Assembly (NCBI GenBank): GCA_020072655.1
Contig: JAIQGH010000011.1
Span: forward strand, 10,364 to 74,363
DNA from: Terriglobia bacterium
GTDB taxonomy: Bacteria; Acidobacteriota; Terriglobia; UBA7540
Direction: 5' to 3'
Length of the DNA: 64,000 nucleotides
Part shown: positions 26,761 to 34,094 of the stretch, in pieces
How positions within the stretch are numbered: the stretch's first letter is position 1
How the letters are laid out: each line of letters begins with the position of its first letter
Made by a program: the position numbers and the translations under genes
The notes under the pieces: generated by a model
Databases searched by the model: none
What the model was told of the DNA's origin: nothing
The model's input: only the letters and a program-made list of their open reading frames with translations

Positions 26761-27373
26761 GGGCCACACCGTCAGGGAAAGGAAACGGACGGTACCCGCG
26801 AAGCAGGCAATCCGCGACGCCGCGGCCTTGCTCTTCGCCGAGAAGGGTTTTGCCGCGACGTCAACGCGCGAAATCTGCGCGCGCGCCGAGATAACGAAGC
26901 CCGTTCTTTATTACTATTTTGGGAACAAGGAACAGCTTTACGAGGAGCTTGTCCTCGAAGCTTCCCACGAGTATCAGCAGGAGCTGCGGCGCGCCACATG
27001 GCGTGGCCGAACCCCCAGCGAGCGGCTCATCAACGTGCTCAGCGCGATATTCACCTTCGCTCGGCATGAACATAGTTACTGGCGTATGGGTTTCCGGATG
27101 GTTCTCGCGCCCGAGAAGGAATCTCCCGTTGTCAATTATGTTGAAATTGGTCACGCCACGGAGCGGTTGCTGGCGGAGATCGTCCGTGAGGGCGTTCGGA
27201 GGAGGGAAATAAGAGGCGACCCTGAATTCATCGCGGGAGCTATTTTCGGCAAGGCCTTAGCTTCTATTATCAGCTATCTGGTCATCGGGGAGCCTCCCCT
27301 CGACCGATCGCTAGCGCGCCGGACTATCAATCTCCTCATCAATGGGTGCGGAGTCAAACCTACTGATCGGTAG
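26759..27373 (+). CDS. TetR/AcrR-family repressor of the adjacent RND pump
   Basis: 204 residues. N-terminal helix-turn-helix: KQAIRDAAALLFAEKGFAATSTREICARAEITKPVLYYYFGNKEQLYEEL, a textbook TetR DNA-binding domain (residues about 15-65); the C-terminal ligand domain is divergent. It is the first gene of a tight operon (6 bp to the tolC-like gene), and a palindrome overlaps its promoter and start codon, so it probably represses itself and the pump. No ribosome binding site is visible and the leader would be very short, so translation may be leaderless. Confidence 0.93.
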   Translation: MGHTVRERKRTVPAKQAIRDAAALLFAEKGFAATSTREICARAEITKPVLYYYFGNKEQLYEELVLEASHEYQQELRRATWRGRTPSERLINVLSAIFTFARHEHSYWRMGFRMVLAPEKESPVVNYVEIGHATERLLAEIVREGVRRREIRGDPEFIAGAIFGKALASIISYLVIGEPPLDRSLARRTINLLINGCGVKPTDR

Positions 27374-27379
27374 ATATTT

Positions 27380-28783
27380 ATGGGAATCGGCAGACTTATA
27401 AGACCGGAAATCTTACTGCCCGGTACACTCCTGGCGACCATGCTTTACGCCGGGGACTTGGCTGAGCAGCCGGCTCTCACGCTCGAGCAGGCGGTGGCGC
27501 TCGCCGTGGAACGCAACCCCAAGGTGCTCATCGCCAGCGAGCGCACGGAGATGCTCAAGGGGAAGATCAAGGAGGTCCGGGCGGATGCGCTGCCGTTCCT
27601 TCGGCTTAATGGCAGCGGCATGCGCTGGCGTGACCCATCATTCCTGAACTCACCCAGCTTTGATAAGATCCCCCCGGAGTTTCTGGAGGCCTTACAGGTC
27701 GCCCCCGCCAACCTCTTCGATTACAACCTGAGCATCTCGCAGCCGCTGTACACCTCCGGCAAGGTGGGGACCGCCCTGAAGCTTGCCAGTCTCGAATCCG
27801 AAGGCACCGGCGTGGACCGTGACCGGGCTGAGCAGGACACTCGCCTGGCGGTCATCAAGGCATTCTATGGCTTGCTGCTGGCGCAAGGGCGGCTGGAGGC
27901 AGCTCAGGAGACGGTGCGCGAGCAGGAAAAGAGTCTGGAGATCGTGCGCGGCCGCTATGCGGCAGGAGTGGCGATGGAAGTAGACGTTCTGCGCTCGCAG
28001 GTAAGTCTGGCCAATGCTCAGCCGGACCTGATTCGCGCCGACAACGGTGTCCGGTTGGCACGCACCGTGCTTAACAACCTTTTGGTGCGTCCCCTGGACT
28101 TCCCCACCGAGGCGGTCGGCCGTCTGGCCTTTGAACCTCAGGCCTCCAAGGGTCTGGAGGAAGTCGTTCGCAGCGCTTACGCGCATCGTCCGGAGCTGCA
28201 ACGAGCCCGCATCAATGAGCGGGAAGCGGAGGGGCAGCAAAAACTGGCCAATGCGGAAAACCGCTTGCGCCTGGACTTCAACGGCCAGTACGGCGTAAAT
28301 AGCCGCTTGCCGTCTCACCTCTTCAATCACGAATTTACGCGCTTCATGTTTACGGTGAACGTAGGACTTCCCCTGTTCGATGGAGGCAGGCGGTCAGGGC
28401 TTCTTCAGCAGGCTGTTGCCAACCGTAAGGTGGCAGAGCTGACGCGGATCGACACGGAGAACTCCGTCCGGCTCGAGGCCCAAACGGCACTCGACGAGTT
28501 GGCCCGCGCGGAAAAGACCGTGGAGGCGGCACGGCTGAACGTCAAGCAAGCGGAGCGCGTGTTGACGATGATGCAGGGCAACTACCGCTACGGCGCTGCC
28601 ACCACGCTCGATGTCCTGCAAGCGGAGACCGCTCTCTCGGTCGCCCGCTTGACTCTTCTCCAGGGGCTCTATGACCACACGATCGCGCGCGCGCACCTTG
28701 GCTGGGTGATGGGCCTGGACCCCGTCGAACAATTGCAGGCCGCGACGAAGCCGGAGGAGGCGCATGAGCAGGACACGAATTGA
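27380..28783 (+). CDS. TolC-family outer membrane efflux protein
   Basis: 467 residues with an N-terminal signal sequence. Two TolC/OEP repeats: LTLEQAVALAVERNPKV at residue 34 and a second helical repeat with GQYGVNSRLPSHLF... NVGLPLFDGGRRSG, then GAATTLDVLQAETALSVARL. It forms the outer membrane channel of the tripartite pump encoded with the next two genes. It lies 6 bp after the TetR gene and overlaps the adaptor gene by 20 bp. Confidence 0.93.
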   Translation: MGIGRLIRPEILLPGTLLATMLYAGDLAEQPALTLEQAVALAVERNPKVLIASERTEMLKGKIKEVRADALPFLRLNGSGMRWRDPSFLNSPSFDKIPPEFLEALQVAPANLFDYNLSISQPLYTSGKVGTALKLASLESEGTGVDRDRAEQDTRLAVIKAFYGLLLAQGRLEAAQETVREQEKSLEIVRGRYAAGVAMEVDVLRSQVSLANAQPDLIRADNGVRLARTVLNNLLVRPLDFPTEAVGRLAFEPQASKGLEEVVRSAYAHRPELQRARINEREAEGQQKLANAENRLRLDFNGQYGVNSRLPSHLFNHEFTRFMFTVNVGLPLFDGGRRSGLLQQAVANRKVAELTRIDTENSVRLEAQTALDELARAEKTVEAARLNVKQAERVLTMMQGNYRYGAATTLDVLQAETALSVARLTLLQGLYDHTIARAHLGWVMGLDPVEQLQAATKPEEAHEQDTN

Positions 28784-29912
28784 ATGGAGCTGCGGCCTGC
28801 GGCTGGCGGGACTCGGCGTCGCGATGGCCGCGACGCTGCTCACTGCGGCGTGCTCCAAGCAGACGGCGAAGTCGATTGCGACCGCACCGACGCTGGCCGT
28901 GCGCGCGGTGCGTGTCGAGCCCCGGCCGCTCGACGTGGCCGTGGAAGTGACCGGCTCGGTGGTCTCTTCGGTCGCCGTGGATGTGAAGACGGAGTTCGCC
29001 GGGCGCCTCGTGACCATGCTCAAGCGGGAAGGCGATGCGGTCACGCAGGGCGAATGGCTGGCGCAACTCGACGACACGAACGCGCGGCTTTCGCTCGGCC
29101 AAGCCCGCGCCTCCCTCGACGTCGCGCAAGCGGGGCTCGAGCGCGCCAAGGTGGCGCAGGACCACGCCCGCCTGGAATCCGAGCGGGCGCAAAACCTCCT
29201 GAAAACCGGCGGGATCACCGACCGTGACTTCCAGGCGGCGCAGGTGGCGGACCGCGACGCCCGCGCGCAGCTCAAACTCTCCGAGGCCCAGGTCGAACAG
29301 GCCCGTGAAGCTCTGGGGCTCGCCGAGAAGCGCTTGCGCGATTGCCGCATTCTTTCGCCCATCTCGGGCGAGGTCGATCGCAAAGCCCTCAATCCGGGCG
29401 GCTGGCTCGATGGCAACGTGCTGCTTTATCGCTTGGTGGACAACCGCCGCCTGGAACTCGAAACCTATGTGGCCTCGTCCGAACTGGGGCGCGTGAAGAA
29501 AGGCCAAACGGTGCACTTCACCGTGGCGACCTATCCCGGCGAGACGTTTGAAGGAACGGTTTCGAACATCAGCGGCGGCGTGGACATGTTGAACCGGTCG
29601 GCCCGCGTGCGCGCCGCGGTTCCCAATCCCGCCGGAAAGCTCAAGGCGGGCATGTTCATCAAAGGGAAGATCGTCACCGGAACCAAGCGCAACGTGATCG
29701 TAGTTCCCGTTGATGCCGTCTGGCGGCGGGCCGGGCAAGCGCCCTTTGTTTACGTGGTCGAGAACAACCAGGCGAAAAAGCGGGAAGTCAGAACGGGCCA
29801 AGAAGACGCCGACGGCCTGGAGATCACCTCGGGGCTTGCCCCCGGCGCGACCGTCATCATCGAACAAAACCTCGAACTGGCGGAGGGAGTAGGCGTTACA
29901 CCGCGATCATAA
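28764..29912 (+). CDS. RND efflux periplasmic adaptor (membrane fusion) lipoprotein
   Basis: 382 residues. Signal peptide with lipobox (LLTAAC, Cys about residue 30), so lipid-anchored. The order is: barrel-sandwich (VDVKTEFAGRLVTMLKREGDAV), long alpha-hairpin (AQVEQAREALGLAEKRL), return lipoyl half (CRILSPISGEVDRKALNPGGWL), beta-barrel, and membrane-proximal domain (VIVVPVDAVWRRAGQAPFVYVV). It links the RND pump to the TolC-like channel. The RND gene starts 3 bp after its stop. Confidence 0.94.
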   Translation: MSRTRIEWSCGLRLAGLGVAMAATLLTAACSKQTAKSIATAPTLAVRAVRVEPRPLDVAVEVTGSVVSSVAVDVKTEFAGRLVTMLKREGDAVTQGEWLAQLDDTNARLSLGQARASLDVAQAGLERAKVAQDHARLESERAQNLLKTGGITDRDFQAAQVADRDARAQLKLSEAQVEQAREALGLAEKRLRDCRILSPISGEVDRKALNPGGWLDGNVLLYRLVDNRRLELETYVASSELGRVKKGQTVHFTVATYPGETFEGTVSNISGGVDMLNRSARVRAAVPNPAGKLKAGMFIKGKIVTGTKRNVIVVPVDAVWRRAGQAPFVYVVENNQAKKREVRTGQEDADGLEITSGLAPGATVIIEQNLELAEGVGVTPRS

Positions 29913-29915
29913 GTT

Positions 29916-32900
29916 ATGTTTCTTTCCAACCTTTCCATTCGCCAGCCGGTTTTCGCCACGATGATGGTGGTCGCGCTCGTCGTCGTGGGCATCTTCTCCT
30001 ACATCGAACTGAAGATCGACCTCTTCCCCAACATCGACATTCCGGTGATCAGCATCACAACGACTTATCCGGGCGTGGCGCCGGAAACGGTGGAGACGGA
30101 AGTCTCGAAGCGGATCGAAGAAGCAGTCAACCCCGTCGGCAGCATCCGGCACATCAGTTCGGTCACGACGGAGGGTATCTCGAGCGTTGTGGTGGAATTC
30201 CAGCTCGGCAAGAACATCAACACGGCGCTCCTGGAAGTGCAGAGCAAGATCAACGGCATTCGGAGCCAGTTCCCGCGTGAAGTCAAAGAACCGGTCATCC
30301 AACAGATCCGGTTCGATGAACTGCCCATTCTCTCCGTCGTCGTGCTCTCTCCGACGCTGGACGCCAAGGCGCTGACGACGCTCGCCGAGAAGGTTCTGAA
30401 ACGGCGGCTGGAAAACATCTCCGGGGTCGGCCAAGTGCGGCTGGTCGGCGCGGCGCGGCGAGAAATTCAAATCTTGCTCGACCGCGACAAGCTGAAGGCC
30501 TACGGTCTGACCTACTTTGATGTCGCCGAGGCGCTGCGGCGCGAAAACCTCGACATCCCCGCCGGAAAGCTTGACCAGGGTCTGCGGGAGTCGCTGGTGC
30601 GCGTCGCGGGGCGCGCCAAGGAACCGCGCGACTTCAGTGGTCTGATCGTGACGGAACGGAACGGATTCCCGGTCACGCTCAGCATGCTGGGCCACGTTGA
30701 GGACGGCATTGAGGAGCAGCGCAGCTTCTCGCTGCTCGACGGCCAGCCCGCCCTGGCCCTGCAGATTCAGAAGCAGACCGGCGCCAATACCGTAGAGGTC
30801 GCCGACAGCGTGAAGGAAGGTCTCGCGAAGCTGCAAGCCGAGATGCCCACGGGCGTTGGGCTTCGCGTCGTCCAGGACAACTCGATTTTCATCCGCGATT
30901 CGGTGGAAGACGTCACCACGACGCTGATTCTGGGCGCCATCCTGACGGTGCTCGTGGTTTTTTGCTTTCTGAATAGCTGGCGCAGCACGGTCATCACCGG
31001 CGTGACGCTGCCCATCTCCGTCATCAGCGCGTTCATCATCATGCGGGCGCTCGACTTCACACTCAACGTCATGACGCTGATGGGGCTCTCGCTCGCCATC
31101 GGCATGCTCATCGACGACGCCATCGTGGTGCGCGAGAACATCGTGCGCCACATGGAGCAGGGCACCGACCACCTGACGGCGGCCATCGAGGGGACGACGG
31201 AAATCGGCCTCGCCGTGATGGCCACGACCTTCACGATCATCGCGGTCTTCATCCCCGTGGCCTTCATGGGCGGGGTCGTGGGCCGCTTCTTCTTTCAATT
31301 CGGCGTGACGGTCGGCTTTGCTGTCCTGGTTTCGCTTTTTGTCTCCTTCACGCTTGACCCCATGCTCTCCTCGCGCTGGTACGATCCCTCCATCGAAGCC
31401 GGCCGACGCAAGGGCTGGCTGAGCCGCGCGCTCGCAAGCGCCAACGAACGGTTCGAAAATCTCCACAATGTCCTGGGCCGGGGCCTCGGCTGGTCGCTCC
31501 GCCACCGCGGGGTGGTGATCGGCATCGCGGTAGGGTCCATTATCGTGAGCTTCGCCATCTTTGGCCGGCTCGGAACTGCGTTCTTCCCCGACTACGACCG
31601 CGGCGAGTATCAGGTGTCGTACAAGATGCCGCCCGGAACGACGCTGCGCGAAACAGCGGACGTTGGCCGGCGCATTACCGCGCTGCTGAAAGGCTACTCC
31701 GAGACGGCGTATTCGTTCGTGACCATCGGCGCGGGGGGGACCACGCCCGTTAACGAGGGTGCCGTCTACATCAAGTTGAAGCCGAAGCGGGAGCGCGCGC
31801 GGACGGACTTCCAGCTTCGCCAAGCGGTGCGAGGAGATTTGGTGCGCTGGCCAGGGCTGCGCTCCGTCGTCGGGGAAGTCGAATACATCGCCGGTGAGGG
31901 CCAGCCGCTGCAGGTTAGCGTCCGCGGCACGGATCTCGCCAAGCTGGACGACATCGCGGCGCGCGTGGCGGCCAACACCAAGGCCACTCCGGGGGCGGCC
32001 GACGTGGACTCCAGCCACGAAGATCCACGACCGGAGATTCGCGTGCGGCTCGACCGCAAGACGGCTTCCGATCTCGGCCTGGATCTCGGAACGGTGGCCT
32101 CGATGGTCCGCGGGCTCGTTGCGGGCGACGTCGTTTCGCAGTTTCAGGATCCGGACGGCGATGCCTACGACGTCCGCGTGCGTCTGGATGAAGATCAACG
32201 CCGCCTGCGCGACGATCTGGCGAACATCTACGTGCCGGTCATGAAAGGCCTGACGAGCGCGGGACAAGGCGTCCCGCTCACGCAGGTGGCGGCGCTGGAG
32301 GATTCCGAGGCGCCCTCCATCATCCGGCGTCGTGACCTGCTGCGCGAGGTGCGCATTATGGCCTCGACGCAGGACCGGCCGCTGGGCACGGTCGTTGACG
32401 ACCTGCGCGCCCGAAACGGGCAACTTCAGCTCCCACCCGGCATTCAGATCAGTTACACCGGCCAGGCGGAGGATCTCGGGGAGACCTTTTACTATATCTA
32501 CCGCGCACTGATTCTGGCCGTGATTTTCATTTATGCGATTCTCGCTTCGCAATTCCGCAGCTTCTTCCATCCGCTGGCCATCATGCTCTCGCTGCCGTTG
32601 TCGCTCGTGGGCGTGGCGCTGACGCTTCTCTTGACCCATGAAAATCTCAACATCATGTCCATGATCGGGCTCATCATGCTGATGGGCCTGGTCACCAAGA
32701 ACGCCATCCTGCTCGTCGATTACGCCAACCGCCTCCGTCGCGAGGGCGAAGACCGGGCGCAGGCCCTCATCCGTGCCGCCAAGGTCCGGCTCCGCCCCAT
32801 CATCATGACAACGACGGCGATGATCTTCGGCATGCTGCCGCTGGCCTTTGAAATCGGAGCCGGCTCCGAGATGCGCGCCCCCATGGCGCGCGCCGTCATC

Positions 32901-32993
32901 GGCGGCCTCATCACCGCGAGGCTCCTCAACTGGTGGAAGGCCGGAGCCCCTGCACCCCCCTCCACGGTTCTCCAGGAAGAGGAAATCCGCTAG
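29916..32993 (+). CDS. RND-family efflux pump inner-membrane subunit with abnormal C-terminus
   Basis: 1025 residues, AcrB/HAE1-like. It begins MFLSNLSIRQPVFATMMVVALVVVGIFSY (helix 1). The proton-relay aspartates are present in SLAIGMLIDDAIVVRENIVRH (helix 4), and the RND repeat recurs at MSMIGLIMLMGLVTKNAILLVDYANRL. After MARAVIGGLITAR, where the final membrane helix (LLTLLVVPV-like) should follow, the sequence turns to LNWWKAGAPAPPSTVLQEEEIR and stops. Helix 12 therefore appears to be missing. No other frame downstream restores it. Confidence 0.93.
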   Translation: MFLSNLSIRQPVFATMMVVALVVVGIFSYIELKIDLFPNIDIPVISITTTYPGVAPETVETEVSKRIEEAVNPVGSIRHISSVTTEGISSVVVEFQLGKNINTALLEVQSKINGIRSQFPREVKEPVIQQIRFDELPILSVVVLSPTLDAKALTTLAEKVLKRRLENISGVGQVRLVGAARREIQILLDRDKLKAYGLTYFDVAEALRRENLDIPAGKLDQGLRESLVRVAGRAKEPRDFSGLIVTERNGFPVTLSMLGHVEDGIEEQRSFSLLDGQPALALQIQKQTGANTVEVADSVKEGLAKLQAEMPTGVGLRVVQDNSIFIRDSVEDVTTTLILGAILTVLVVFCFLNSWRSTVITGVTLPISVISAFIIMRALDFTLNVMTLMGLSLAIGMLIDDAIVVRENIVRHMEQGTDHLTAAIEGTTEIGLAVMATTFTIIAVFIPVAFMGGVVGRFFFQFGVTVGFAVLVSLFVSFTLDPMLSSRWYDPSIEAGRRKGWLSRALASANERFENLHNVLGRGLGWSLRHRGVVIGIAVGSIIVSFAIFGRLGTAFFPDYDRGEYQVSYKMPPGTTLRETADVGRRITALLKGYSETAYSFVTIGAGGTTPVNEGAVYIKLKPKRERARTDFQLRQAVRGDLVRWPGLRSVVGEVEYIAGEGQPLQVSVRGTDLAKLDDIAARVAANTKATPGAADVDSSHEDPRPEIRVRLDRKTASDLGLDLGTVASMVRGLVAGDVVSQFQDPDGDAYDVRVRLDEDQRRLRDDLANIYVPVMKGLTSAGQGVPLTQVAALEDSEAPSIIRRRDLLREVRIMASTQDRPLGTVVDDLRARNGQLQLPPGIQISYTGQAEDLGETFYYIYRALILAVIFIYAILASQFRSFFHPLAIMLSLPLSLVGVALTLLLTHENLNIMSMIGLIMLMGLVTKNAILLVDYANRLRREGEDRAQALIRAAKVRLRPIIMTTTAMIFGMLPLAFEIGAGSEMRAPMARAVIGGLITARLLNWWKAGAPAPPSTVLQEEEIR

Positions 32994-33037
32994 CGCTCCT
33001 CCGCGCCCTCCTCTCAGAGATTTATGGAGCAGCCCGT

Positions 33038-34000
33038 CTATGCAACGGGGTTGGTGAGCGTACCGATTTTCTCGACAGTGACGCTGACCGTGTCGCCCGC
33101 CTGAAGGAAGACCAGCGGAGTGCGACCGACGCCGACACCTTCGGGCGTCCCGGTTGAAATGATGTCGCCGGTTTCGAGGGTGAGCGATTGTGAGATGTAC
33201 CTCACCAGGTAGGGAATCTTGAAGATCATGTTGCCGGTATTCGAATCCTGCATCGTCTGGCCATTGAGCGTCAGCGTGATACGCAGATTATGGGGGTCGG
33301 GAATTTCATCGCTGGTCACAATCCAAGGGCCCGTGGGCGCGAACGTGTCGCAGCTCTTGCCCCGGAACCACTGCTTGTCGGCGGACTGCATATCGCGCGC
33401 GGTGACGTCATTCAGGATCATATAGCCCGCGAGATGTTCGTAAGCCTTGTCTTCAGAGATCTGCTTCCCGCCTTTGCCGATCACGAGCGCCAGTTCCGCC
33501 TCGTAGTCAACCTGTGTGGAATTGGGAGGGCGCACGATGGTGTCGCCCGGTCCGCAGATGGTGTTGTTGGATTTCAGGAAGAAGATGGGCTGACTGGGGA
33601 CATCGCCGCCCGTTTCGCGCGCGTGCTCGGCATAATTGCGGCCCACACAGATGATCTTGCCGGGACGCGGAATCGGCGCGAGCAGGCGGGCGGCACCCAG
33701 CGGTGTGAAAAGGCGGTCGAGTTCGAGATCAGCATGAAAGTGCTCGACCACGCCGTCGAGGATCTGATCGAGTGCCCGGCGCCGCGCGTCACCCAGAGCC
33801 AACAGTCCATTTATGTCCTCGGGAATTGGGCCGGTGGTGAGAAAAAAGTGGCGCGCTTTGCTACGCGGCGTCCCGCCCGGAAATTTGATGATCGTGCGTT
33901 CAGCCACGAGATCAATCGCCGTGGGGACACTTACAATCAAGTCCCCCTTCACCACGCCCAAGCAGGGCTTGCCTTCGAGTTCAAAGTTGACGAGTCTCAT
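33038..34000 (-). CDS. Fumarylacetoacetate hydrolase (FAH) family protein
   Basis: 320 residues from ATG 34000 (MRLVNFELEGKPCLGVV). C-terminal FAH domain: KIICVGRNYAEHARE, metal ligands in DYEAELALVIGKGG, DVTARDMQ, GDIISTGTPEGVG. The family includes ureidoglycolate lyase, 2-keto-3-deoxy-L-fuconate and -L-rhamnonate hydrolases, oxaloacetate decarboxylase and FAHD1-type enzymes. Proximity (94 bp) to the rhamnosidase gene hints at deoxysugar acid cleavage, but no other gene of that pathway adjoins it. Confidence 0.85.
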   Translation of the reverse strand: MRLVNFELEGKPCLGVVKGDLIVSVPTAIDLVAERTIIKFPGGTPRSKARHFFLTTGPIPEDINGLLALGDARRRALDQILDGVVEHFHADLELDRLFTPLGAARLLAPIPRPGKIICVGRNYAEHARETGGDVPSQPIFFLKSNNTICGPGDTIVRPPNSTQVDYEAELALVIGKGGKQISEDKAYEHLAGYMILNDVTARDMQSADKQWFRGKSCDTFAPTGPWIVTSDEIPDPHNLRITLTLNGQTMQDSNTGNMIFKIPYLVRYISQSLTLETGDIISTGTPEGVGVGRTPLVFLQAGDTVSVTVEKIGTLTNPVA

Positions 34001-34094
34001 GGTTTTGTGTGGGGGCGGGCTTCGTGCGCGCCCGCACATAGTCTACAGCAGAGCTGCCGCCGTCGTCAGCCCTTCGCCGCCGAGGGGCAGCCGA

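Noticed and set aside
29907-32639. A 910-codon open frame on the minus strand opposite the RND pump gene
   Set aside because: It lies wholly antisense to a well-supported gene, is Arg/His/Asp-rich without domains, and follows from GC-rich codon bias. Similar antisense frames opposite the TPR gene (3396-5525) and rplY/pth (7606-9690) were rejected for the same reason.
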